From Anaerolineales bacterium (GTDB lineage: Bacteria > Chloroflexota > Anaerolineae > Anaerolineales > UBA6663): a stretch of 58,613 bases of DNA. The stretch covers positions 1 to 58,613 of the forward strand of contig JADLEU010000365.1 of NCBI GenBank assembly GCA_020845955.1. The letters run 5' to 3'. Made by a program: the position numbers and the translations under genes. Position 1 is the first letter of the stretch; every line of letters starts with the position of its first letter. Below, piece by piece: positions 15,287 to 22,964 of this stretch. Below the pieces are notes generated by a model. That model was not told where the DNA came from, searched no databases, and saw nothing but the letters and a program-made list of their open reading frames with translations.

Positions 15287-15782
15287 CGCCGCCTTCGAGA
15301 TTCGCGCCACGCCGACCTTCCGTGATTTGCAGGGGCGCTTTGCCCGCGCCCACGCCGGGCTCCTGGCAGACCGGCTGCCGCTCGTGCGCGAGTTGGGGCG
15401 GCGCTTTGTGATGCTGGCTCAAGAGGAAGCGCCTGGGGGGCCTGGCCGCACCGTGGCCCGGCAGATCGGCTTTCGCACCTTCAACGATGGCGACGCCGTC
15501 GGCTTTCGGACGGCGCTCGGGCCAATCGCCAAGTACCACGTCTACGGCACCGGGATCTACGGGCCGCGCGGGGTTGTCATCCGGCCTCGCCGGGCCCGGG
15601 CGCTGCACTTCACCGTGGGCGGGCGGGAAGTCTTTGCGCGCTTCGTGCGCGGCGTGCGGCCCAGTCCGATGCTGGGCGTCGCCTATCGCAGGTGGCTCCC
15701 AGGCGCGCGCGAAAGCCTGCGGCGGATTGCGCTGCGCTACGTCCGGACGTTCAAGGGCGAGAGCCAAGGCGGCGCCCTATGA
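15279..15782 (+). CDS. HK97 gp10-like head closure / tail component
   Basis: A 167-residue basic protein, start ATG 15279 overlapping the previous gene by 8 bp (an in-frame upstream extension to 15189 overlaps the connector and is not coding-like). It has an N-terminal helix ending in LVRELGRRFVMLAQEEAP, then strands with a typical YHVYGTGIYGPRG segment and RPRRARALHF. That pattern (helix, aligned Gly-rich YG motif, Arg-rich strand) is characteristic of gp10-like proteins joining the head to the tail. Confidence 0.68.
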   Translation: MPDAAFEIRATPTFRDLQGRFARAHAGLLADRLPLVRELGRRFVMLAQEEAPGGPGRTVARQIGFRTFNDGDAVGFRTALGPIAKYHVYGTGIYGPRGVVIRPRRARALHFTVGGREVFARFVRGVRPSPMLGVAYRRWLPGARESLRRIALRYVRTFKGESQGGAL

Positions 15783-16240
15783 ACGGGACCGCTGTGCAGG
15801 CCGCAGTCCAGACCATCATCCAAAACATGAGCGAATTCGAGAACGCCGACGTGACAATCAACGATTGGCGACTGCTCGACCAATCCACCGTGAGCGCTCC
15901 CTACGTCATCATCACCAACCCGGTTGACATTGACAGCAGCAAGGACTCCAGCGACACCCAGGACACCTACATTCTGCCGCTCATTCTGGTCGAGCCGTTC
16001 ACCGAATGGAAGACGACGCTCGACAATTTACGCAACCGGATGGAAGCCATCTTCACAGCCTTCAACGCGATCGGCACGGCGCGCTCGGCTGGCGGGATTG
16101 AAGGCACCAACATCAGTCGCGTGCGCACCGACGGGCCGACGACCGAATACTACGGCCCCGGCGTCGATCCGCAGAATATTGATGAGGCCATGCCCATCTT
16201 CCTGATGCAGGTGATTGCGTTGTTTGTCGAGGAGTTCTGA
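15779..16240 (+). CDS. Tail terminator-like protein
   Basis: A 153-residue alpha/beta protein whose ATG overlaps the gp10-like stop. An N-terminal helix (AVQAAVQTIIQNMSEFENAD), long strands with PYVIITNP, and an amphipathic helix (TTLDNLRNRMEAIFTAFNAI) match tail-terminator proteins, which cap the tail tube on the head side. The order after a gp10-like gene and before the tube genes supports it. Confidence 0.62.
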   Translation: MNGTAVQAAVQTIIQNMSEFENADVTINDWRLLDQSTVSAPYVIITNPVDIDSSKDSSDTQDTYILPLILVEPFTEWKTTLDNLRNRMEAIFTAFNAIGTARSAGGIEGTNISRVRTDGPTTEYYGPGVDPQNIDEAMPIFLMQVIALFVEEF

Positions 16241-16241
16241 G

Positions 16242-16451
16242 ATGTCGAGAAAGAAGAGCATACCTGCGGCGCCTGGCACACTGACTACCTTCCGCGTCCT
16301 GGTCACCTGCCGCTCAGACGAAACCGGGCAGGCTTACGCGCCGGGTGACACGCTCACCGGCGACGATTTCCCGCAGGAGGTGTTGGCCAATTGGCTGGAG
16401 ATCGGCGTGATTGAGCGGACTGCGCCGGAGGAAGGAGAGACGGATGGCTAA
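16242..16451 (+). CDS. Small phage protein of unknown function
   Basis: A 69-residue protein with an SH3-like strand pattern (TFRVLVTCRSDETGQAYAPG then DTLTGDDFPQEVLANWLEIG) seen in small proteins encoded near tail-tube genes. It overlaps the next gene by 8 bp. The start at 16242 is one base after the previous stop. Confidence 0.55.
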   Translation: MSRKKSIPAAPGTLTTFRVLVTCRSDETGQAYAPGDTLTGDDFPQEVLANWLEIGVIERTAPEEGETDG

Positions 16452-17175
16452 GAACCATCTTTTGCGCTGGGCGCGGCTATACGCCAACGGCTTCGACCTG
16501 TCGGGGGACGCGCGCACGTTCGCCAGCGTTGAGAACATGCTGGGCGAGATCGACCTCACCGGCTGGAGCGAAGCGGTCCACAACTTCATCGACGACGGCT
16601 ACCGCCAGGTGGGACTGCGCGGCTTCCAGGCCCTGCTCAACGACGCGGCCGGCCGGGCTTTCGCGATCCTAAAGACCAACCCGACCGGGGTCGAGATCTC
16701 CCTGCTGCTGGGCGGCGGAGCCGAACCGGTCGCCGGTGACCCGGCCTACCTGCTGGGCGCGGCACAGTTCCAGGACCGGGCGGGCCTGGACGGCGGGGCA
16801 TTCGTGATCAACGCCGACTTCCTGCCGCAGGCGGGAGTGGCGACGGACCACAACCCCTGGGGCGTGGTGCTTCACCCGGCCACGTCGCTCTCAGCCACCA
16901 CCAACGGCTCGACCATCGACCAGGCGGCCGGCTCGACCAACGGCGCGCACGCCAACCTGCACATGACCGCCTCCAGCGGCGGTACCTGGGCCTTTACGGT
17001 GGAGCATTCCACCAACGGCTCGGCCTGGTCCACGCTGATGGCGTTCACGATCAATGGTTCGGCGATAGCGTCTGAACGCGCGACTGTGACCGGCACCGTC
17101 AACCGCTACGTCCGGGCCGTGGCGACGCGCACGAGCGGCACGGTTACGCCGGTGTTTACGTTCGCCCGCAACTAG
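16444..17175 (+). CDS. Tail tube protein, long paralogue
   Basis: A 243-residue protein. Residues 1-125 form a tube-like domain (LYANGFDLSGDARTF, LTGWSEAVHNFIDDG, GAEPVAGDPAYLLGAAQF) that is clearly related to the next gene. From about 140 on it carries an extra beta domain of Ig/carbohydrate-binding character (GTWAFTVEHSTNGSAWSTLM). Lambda-like tubes often have decorated versions with an extra C-terminal domain. GGAAGGAGA lies before ATG 16444. Confidence 0.62.
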   Translation: MAKNHLLRWARLYANGFDLSGDARTFASVENMLGEIDLTGWSEAVHNFIDDGYRQVGLRGFQALLNDAAGRAFAILKTNPTGVEISLLLGGGAEPVAGDPAYLLGAAQFQDRAGLDGGAFVINADFLPQAGVATDHNPWGVVLHPATSLSATTNGSTIDQAAGSTNGAHANLHMTASSGGTWAFTVEHSTNGSAWSTLMAFTINGSAIASERATVTGTVNRYVRAVATRTSGTVTPVFTFARN

Positions 17176-17198
17176 CGGGGCAGAGAAAGGATTGACAC

Positions 17199-17630
17199 AT
17201 GGCGGGCAAGAACAAAACTGAGCGTGGCTTTCGTTTCACCTGGGACGGCCAGGACCTGTCTGGGGATCTCATCCCCGGCTCGGTCAACGGCGGCGGCATC
17301 ACCCTGGACGAAGTCGAGATGACCGGCGTTTCGGAAGCGGTCAAGAACTTCCTGGGTGGGCACGGGAATTCGCCGGTGTCGGCCCAGTTCCACTTGAACG
17401 ACACCTCCAACCGGGCCTTCAACGTTCTAAAGGACGACGGCGGGGTAGCGGCCACGCTGCTCATGGAGTTTGGCTCATCCGGCGCGGCCCCCATTCAGGG
17501 AGATCCGACCTGGTCGGGGACGTATGTCTTCCTGGGCTTCAGCGTGGCGCCCAACGCCGGCCGGATGGTGATGACGGCCAACTGGCGGCCGAGCGGGGCG
17601 ACCGCTCCAGCGTGGGGCACGAAAGCCTGA
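17199..17630 (+). CDS. Tail tube protein, short paralogue
   Basis: A 143-residue protein with AAAGGA upstream. It shares FDLSGD-type (QDLSGDLIPG), MTGVSEAVKNFLGGHGN and APIQGDPTWSGTYVFLGFSV segments with the 16444-17175 protein but lacks the extra C-terminal domain. It is therefore either the main tube subunit with the longer one as a minor form, or the reverse. Directly followed by the tail chaperone gene, as expected for the major tail protein. Confidence 0.65.
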   Translation: MAGKNKTERGFRFTWDGQDLSGDLIPGSVNGGGITLDEVEMTGVSEAVKNFLGGHGNSPVSAQFHLNDTSNRAFNVLKDDGGVAATLLMEFGSSGAAPIQGDPTWSGTYVFLGFSVAPNAGRMVMTANWRPSGATAPAWGTKA

Positions 17631-18040
17631 TGCCGCGTCACGACGCGCCGCACCGGATCGACTACCCGGACCAGTCCGCCTACCCCGGCGCCTACATCGT
17701 CCTGCCGCCCGAGTGGCTGGGCCGGCACCTGGTCCGGCGCGACGCGGCCCGCAAAGCCGCGTTACAGTACGGCTCGGAGCAGATCACCGTGGCCGCGATT
17801 GCTCTGGCGATCATCGACGAGTGGGGCGGGATACCGGGCATCGAAGGCCCGGACCCCGTATCGTGGGACTTCGCCGCCGTGCCCATCCCGCTCTTGTGCT
17901 GGTTGCAAGTGGCCGTGTATCAGGATTTCGTGACGGCCTTCGTCGTCCCAAAAGCGTCCTCGCTGCCGTCTACGAATGGGCCAGCGGCGGCGGGGACGAT
18001 GACGCCCCCCACGGCTGGCAGCTCGCGCCCGACCACCTGA
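17630..18040 (+). CDS. Tail assembly chaperone (gpG-like)
   Basis: A 136-residue protein whose ATG overlaps the previous stop (ATGA/TGATG). It begins with strands (IDYPDQSAYPGAYIVLPPEW) and a helical core. In lambda-like tails the G protein binds the tape measure, and a small fraction of ribosomes shift -1 to make the longer GT protein. Here the slippery heptamer CCCAAAA at 17947-17953 lies in the right register, and the -1 frame continues to 18285. The shifted part carries the second domain. Confidence 0.78.
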   Translation: MPRHDAPHRIDYPDQSAYPGAYIVLPPEWLGRHLVRRDAARKAALQYGSEQITVAAIALAIIDEWGGIPGIEGPDPVSWDFAAVPIPLLCWLQVAVYQDFVTAFVVPKASSLPSTNGPAAAGTMTPPTAGSSRPTT

Positions 18041-18285
18041 CCCCGGCCGGCGGGCAGGCAATCTTCAAGCTCTGGCGCGCGCACGAGCGCGGCACGCTCC
18101 CGCGCGCCGGCGGATGGGAAGAGCAGCCCTTGGCTGTCATGGTGCAAATCGAGATGATGGACCTGGTCACGAACACCGTCCGCTACATGGCGCGCAAGGA
18201 TGCCGACTGGAACAACCTGACGCGGCTGCAGCGCGATCTGGTGAGCTGGCTGGAAGGCGATTCGGAAGGCGAAGCAAATGGCTGA
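17630..18285 (+). CDS. Tail assembly chaperone GT fusion made by -1 frameshift
   Basis: About 218 residues: the first 108 shared with the G-like protein up to Pro-Lys at the slip site, then 110 from the -1 frame (SVLAAVYEWASGG, PHGWQLAPDHLTPAGGQAIF, MDLVTNTVRYMARKDADW). The T-like part is helical and ends 8 bp inside the tape-measure gene. The -1 frame has no good start codon of its own near the slip site, its coding character begins exactly there, and the gene order is tube, G, GT, tape measure. These facts together make a programmed frameshift very likely. Confidence 0.82.
17947..17953 (+). other. Programmed -1 ribosomal frameshift site CCCAAAA
   Basis: Zero-frame codons read GTC-CCA-AAA-GCG, so the heptamer is C-CCA-AAA in the canonical X-XXY-YYZ register; after slipping, CCC-AAA-AGC continues into the T-like frame. 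Identical to the candidate site at 38115-38121. Confidence 0.82.
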
Positions 18286-20536
18286 CCAAATCCCGGTGGA
18301 GCTGATTGTCGAGGCGATTGCCAAGGGCTTTGACAAAATCGAAAGCAATGTCCGCGGCACGGGCAATGCTGCCGAACAGATGGGACGCCAGGCCAAGCAG
18401 ACCAATACGGCTGTCGGCGACCTTGACGGCGGGATGACTAAGCTGGAAAAGACCGTCGCCGGCACCCGGACCACGATTGGCCGCCTGGACGACGATTTGC
18501 ACGCCTTCGGCCGCAACCTGGGCAGCACGGCGGATTTGCTGAGCGGCCTGGGGGTCAATCTCCCTATCAACCCAATGCAGCTTTTTGGGCAGGCTGTGAA
18601 GGGCGCGGCGGATTTCACCAAGGCTGCCATTGGCGAAACGGTGGCGTACGCCAAGGAAGTGCGCGACCTAGGGCGCACGATTGGCGCCAGCGCCGAAGAG
18701 AGTTCCAAGCTCATCCAGGCCGCCGATGACGTGCTGGTTTCTTACAACTCGTTGACATCGGCGCTGGAAGCCGCCGTGCGCAAGGGGGTCAAACCCACCA
18801 TCGAAGGCTTGGGTGAGCTGGCCGACGAGTACAACGACATCCAGGACCCCATCACTCGAACTAAGTTCTTGATGGACAACTTTGGCCGCTCGGGCGCTGA
18901 CCTGGCCCCGCTGATGGAGTTGGGTGCGGAAGGTGTTCGGGAGTTGGGTGACGCGGCTAAAGCTGCTGGATTGGTAATGACCGAAGAGGCAATTGAAGCT
19001 GCGCGCGAATATGAAAAAGCATTGGACAAGGTTGAAGAGCGCGTGCTGATGGTCAAGCTTGCCATTGGCAATGCTCTTGTTCCAGCCCTGGTTGATGCCT
19101 CCAATGAAGTCGATCGGCATGCGGCAGCCTGGGATCTGCTCTGGAATACACAGGGACGATTCGTCATTATCAATGGCCAGTTAGTCGCCGTGCAAGCTCG
19201 GGAATTGAGCGGTCTTGCAGATATCAATGTCGAACTGGATACCTACCAGCAATTCCTGGAAGATACTGGCGTTGCCACGGTGGGCGTTACTCAGAAGACC
19301 GAAGACTGGGGCGACGTTTTCACGCAACTCAAGGAAAAGGCTGAGAAGGCTTCGAAGGAGATCACTCGCGCGATGAAAGATCTGGCCATCGTCGTCGGCG
19401 GCGCGGTCGACGTCGAAATGGACAACTTCGCGGAAAGCCAGGATGAACTGGAAGAGAAGATTGCCGCCACCCGCGCCGAGCTTGAAAAATACCAGGCCAT
19501 GCACGGCCAGGTGCGCATGGTCACCACCGATACAGCTGAGGCCAACCGCAACCTTATTATTGCTCAGGCTGGGGCCGAGACGGCGGCGCGCAATCTGGCC
19601 GAAGCTCAAGCCGACCTGGCAAAGAACATCGACCCCGACAAGCAATTGCAATTGCAGGCAGCGGTGGCACGGGCCGAGGGCGCCCTGATTACGGCATCGG
19701 GTAAGGTGGATGAATGGAACGGGAAGCTGGCGGAGAGCGGCAATACCTTCGTCACCGACTATTCCACCAAGATCGGAGAATTTGAAGGCGACCTGGGAGA
19801 GTTGGAAAGTGCTTACGGCGCAAATGCCGATGCGCACGAGGCGGCTGTCAAGCGGATGCTGTTCAACATGGCGATGCAGCGCGCCTACGAAGACGGCGAA
19901 TATTCGACGGCCGAAAAGACTTTCCTCAGCGAATTAGCTTCCGCCTGGCAGATCAAGGGCGCCGATACCGAACTGGCGATATTCGGCATTGACAACGCGC
20001 TCAAGGCATTAGCAGACGGCGGGAGCAAGGATGCCTTCATAGCAATCGGCGATCTGCTGACGCAACTGGGCATCCTGCCGCCCTCGGGGACGAGCTGGGA
20101 CTGGTTCTTCAACATCCAAACTTCGGGCGCCTTTCCCACGGCTGGCCCCAATCCCAACTCGCCCATTCCCGATGATACCGCACCGTCCGATCCCAATGCT
20201 CCGGCGTCGCCCTCGCGCTCGGCGCCCGGAAGTCCAGCGCCCGGGCCAGTCAATCCCGGAGATCCAACGCCCCTGGCCCGTGGCGCAGACTTCATCGTGC
20301 CGCCGGGTTATCCCAACGACTCCTTTCACATGCGCGTGCAGTCGGGCGAGCACGTGACCGTCGTCCCGGCCGGCCAGGCCGGCAACCGTGGCGGGCCAAT
20401 GGTCAGCCTGACCATCGGCGCAATCACCATCGTCACCGCCGCCACCGATGCGCGCGGCATCTCACAGGACCTGGCGCGCGAGCTGCGCGACGAGCTGGCC
20501 GCCCAGGGGCTGCTGGCGGCGCTGAGCAACGGATAA
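18278..20536 (+). CDS. Tape measure protein
   Basis: A 752-residue protein following the chaperone genes. Long alpha-helical stretches fill most of it. There are hydrophobic segments around 90-115 and a long coiled coil at about 370-500 with Ala/Glu/Lys/Gln heptads, then a Pro/Ser-rich linker (about 640-675) and a C-terminal domain. The protein sets tail length and is ejected with DNA. By the lambda rule of about 0.15 nm per residue, the tail would be about 110 nm long. The start at 18278 overlaps the GT stop. Confidence 0.85.
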   Translation: MADQIPVELIVEAIAKGFDKIESNVRGTGNAAEQMGRQAKQTNTAVGDLDGGMTKLEKTVAGTRTTIGRLDDDLHAFGRNLGSTADLLSGLGVNLPINPMQLFGQAVKGAADFTKAAIGETVAYAKEVRDLGRTIGASAEESSKLIQAADDVLVSYNSLTSALEAAVRKGVKPTIEGLGELADEYNDIQDPITRTKFLMDNFGRSGADLAPLMELGAEGVRELGDAAKAAGLVMTEEAIEAAREYEKALDKVEERVLMVKLAIGNALVPALVDASNEVDRHAAAWDLLWNTQGRFVIINGQLVAVQARELSGLADINVELDTYQQFLEDTGVATVGVTQKTEDWGDVFTQLKEKAEKASKEITRAMKDLAIVVGGAVDVEMDNFAESQDELEEKIAATRAELEKYQAMHGQVRMVTTDTAEANRNLIIAQAGAETAARNLAEAQADLAKNIDPDKQLQLQAAVARAEGALITASGKVDEWNGKLAESGNTFVTDYSTKIGEFEGDLGELESAYGANADAHEAAVKRMLFNMAMQRAYEDGEYSTAEKTFLSELASAWQIKGADTELAIFGIDNALKALADGGSKDAFIAIGDLLTQLGILPPSGTSWDWFFNIQTSGAFPTAGPNPNSPIPDDTAPSDPNAPASPSRSAPGSPAPGPVNPGDPTPLARGADFIVPPGYPNDSFHMRVQSGEHVTVVPAGQAGNRGGPMVSLTIGAITIVTAATDARGISQDLARELRDELAAQGLLAALSNG

Positions 20537-20540
20537 GCCC

Positions 20541-22964
20541 ATGGCCGGCCTGACTACCAAGCTCATCTGCGGCCCGCGCACGCTCAATCTCAACTCTGGC
20601 CGCTACGCAGTGGCCGACTTCGCCCCCCCGGGGGTCGCGGTCGTGCCGCTGATGGGCGGGCAGTCTTCCGGCAGCCGGCGCGGGCGCTCCAAGCGCGGGG
20701 CCACGCCGGTCAACCGCGCCTGGCAGTTTGGTTTGCACATTCGCAATTGCTCCAGCCCGGCCGAAGTGACGCGCGCCGTGGCCGACCTGGAATACATGCT
20801 CAGCCTGGCCGGCGACGACGACGAGCCGCTGCGGCTGTTCTTCAAGCCCGACACGAACGTCGCGGCCGACCCCCTGTGGGGGCAGAGCGGCTACTACTAC
20901 GAAATCGCGCACGCCGAAGCGCCCGAACTCCTGCCGGACGGCTTTTATGGGCTGCTGCGCGGCGAATACTACCCCAACGTGCGCGTGCGCTGCGAGCTGA
21001 AGCCGGAGCCGCTGGGCCGGCCGCAGGTGCTGGCCAGCGCCCTGGGCGGGATTCTGGAGGACCGCCTGGGCACGGGTGATGGCCAGAGCCGCGGGCTGCA
21101 GATTCCCATCGCCATGACCAACCTGATAACTAATCCGGTCTTCGGGCACGCCACGCCGCTCAACGGCTGGATGGTCGGCGGGGCCATCACCGCCACGGCC
21201 AATTACGACGCGCGCTTTGTGCTGCCGGGGGCGCGCGCGTCGGCTAAACTCGTGTGCGACAGCGGGGCCGGGACGACGTTTACCCAGAGCATCACCTTCG
21301 GGGACACCAACCCCAAGTCGTTCTACGCCGTGGTCAAGCTGGAAGACGGTTCGGCGGTGAGCAGCTCGCAGGTGTCCTTGCGCTACGCCGGCAGCTCGCT
21401 CAGCACGACGGTGCGCTCCCTGGGCGATGGGTTCTACATGCTCACTGGCACGGCCACGGGCGTGGCGTCGGCGCAAAACACGGGCGTCATCGTGTCGGCC
21501 GACAATACCGTCTACCTGTGCGGGTATGCCGCCACCTCCAGCGGTACCCCATCGATTCCGTGGGGCGATCTCCTGGGCTGCTCGTGGTCGGGGACGCCGC
21601 ATGCCAGCTCGAGCACGCGCGTGGCTGGGCGGGTGCGCATCCCGATCGATACGACTGTTCTGAACCGCCAGCAAGGCGCGATCCGCATGGTGTGGATGCC
21701 GGATCAGAACAGCGCCGGGGTTGCCGACTACTATCTGTTCGTCGCTGGCGGCCTGGTGGGCGCCTTCGAGGGCGCGACGCAGGCCTGGCTATTCTACGAC
21801 GGTACGACCTCCCTAAAGAGCGCCGCCACGGCTTACACCGACCTGGTGCCGGTCGTACTGTACTTCACCTGGGGCAACGCGGGGCGCGCTATATACATCA
21901 ACGGTGTCCTGGTGGCCAGCACGGCGTCATTCACGCCTCCGGCCCAGGCCACGTTTTGCTATATCGGCTCAGACAGCGCGGGCGCTAACCAGGCGCGCGG
22001 GACATTCCTGGGCTTTGACATCTACCCCACGCCAATGACGGCCGCGGAAGTGTTGGCCGACTATACCAACGTGGCGCCGGTCGCCACGGCCAAACAGCGG
22101 GTGAGCGCCATCCCGTGGCTGTGGACCAAAGACGGCGATAACGTCGTGGACAACACCGATGCCGGCAGCAACGAAAACTGGTGCGCGGTGGGCGGCATCC
22201 CCGGCAGCGCACCGGCTGAGACGCTCATCCGCGGCATCTGCTCGGGCACCGGCGGGCAAGACACCATTTACCTCAGCCTGCTGGCATTGGAGCACTTCTT
22301 TGACCCGTCCGCGCTGATTGTCAGCCCGGCTGGCGTGGTGAGCGTTACTGGGTCTGACACCGAGCTGGATACGATCACGCTCAGCGCGGAAGTGTTCGCG
22401 GCGCTGGCCGGGCGCGAAATCATCCCGATGGTGGGTGGCAACGAAGACGGGGCCAACACCATCTACCTGCGGACCAAGATCAACCCCGGCGGCGGTTATT
22501 ATTACTCAGACTACGCGCCGTCTTACTGGCGCACTATTTCGGCCAATCGCAGCCTGGATAGTGCTCCCCCGCTGACGCTCATTCCCAACACGCCTGATTT
22601 CGACCGGCTCGGCCTGACCTACGGCGCGGTGACGATTGGCGTGGATGCCGTGCGCGTGCCCAGCGCCACGGCCAATTTTAACCTGGACAGCATCCAGCTA
22701 TTTGTCGCGCCACGCCTGACGCTCATCAATATTCTGGGCGACAGCTACACCGACCCAACCTTTGTCATCAATGGGCTGCGCGTGCATGAGATCCAGGCCG
22801 GCGCGCTGCAATTTCGCTACGAGGCGCGCGGGGAAGCGCTCGAATTCGAGCCGAACAAGATCAACCTGCTCTTCTCGTTGATTGGGCTGGAGGGCGTGTT
22901 CTCCAGCACCGGCGCGACCATCACCTACACGATGCACGTCCACCCGCGCTACGCCCTGCTGTGA
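20541..22964 (+). CDS. Distal tail protein with lectin-like domain (receptor-binding candidate)
   Basis: An 807-residue beta-rich protein directly after the tape measure, where distal tail (Dit) proteins lie. Residues 1-170 are the Dit-like part. About 200-330 is a carbohydrate-binding-like sandwich, and about 375-510 resembles a LamG/concanavalin domain (VLYFTWGNAGRAIYINGVLV, TFLGFDIYPTPMTAAEVLAD). The C-terminal third is another beta domain. The lectin-like parts suggest binding of cell-surface sugars. Stop and start codons overlap the next gene by 4 bp. Confidence 0.68.
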   Translation: MAGLTTKLICGPRTLNLNSGRYAVADFAPPGVAVVPLMGGQSSGSRRGRSKRGATPVNRAWQFGLHIRNCSSPAEVTRAVADLEYMLSLAGDDDEPLRLFFKPDTNVAADPLWGQSGYYYEIAHAEAPELLPDGFYGLLRGEYYPNVRVRCELKPEPLGRPQVLASALGGILEDRLGTGDGQSRGLQIPIAMTNLITNPVFGHATPLNGWMVGGAITATANYDARFVLPGARASAKLVCDSGAGTTFTQSITFGDTNPKSFYAVVKLEDGSAVSSSQVSLRYAGSSLSTTVRSLGDGFYMLTGTATGVASAQNTGVIVSADNTVYLCGYAATSSGTPSIPWGDLLGCSWSGTPHASSSTRVAGRVRIPIDTTVLNRQQGAIRMVWMPDQNSAGVADYYLFVAGGLVGAFEGATQAWLFYDGTTSLKSAATAYTDLVPVVLYFTWGNAGRAIYINGVLVASTASFTPPAQATFCYIGSDSAGANQARGTFLGFDIYPTPMTAAEVLADYTNVAPVATAKQRVSAIPWLWTKDGDNVVDNTDAGSNENWCAVGGIPGSAPAETLIRGICSGTGGQDTIYLSLLALEHFFDPSALIVSPAGVVSVTGSDTELDTITLSAEVFAALAGREIIPMVGGNEDGANTIYLRTKINPGGGYYYSDYAPSYWRTISANRSLDSAPPLTLIPNTPDFDRLGLTYGAVTIGVDAVRVPSATANFNLDSIQLFVAPRLTLINILGDSYTDPTFVINGLRVHEIQAGALQFRYEARGEALEFEPNKINLLFSLIGLEGVFSSTGATITYTMHVHPRYALL

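Noticed and set aside
17713-18285. An independent gene in the T-like frame starting at 17713
   Set aside because: The first 80 codons are a shadow of the G-like gene; coding character begins exactly at the slippery site, so it is the -1 part of the GT fusion.
20433-21674. A 413-residue minus-strand open frame
   Set aside because: Shadow of the distal tail gene and tape-measure end.
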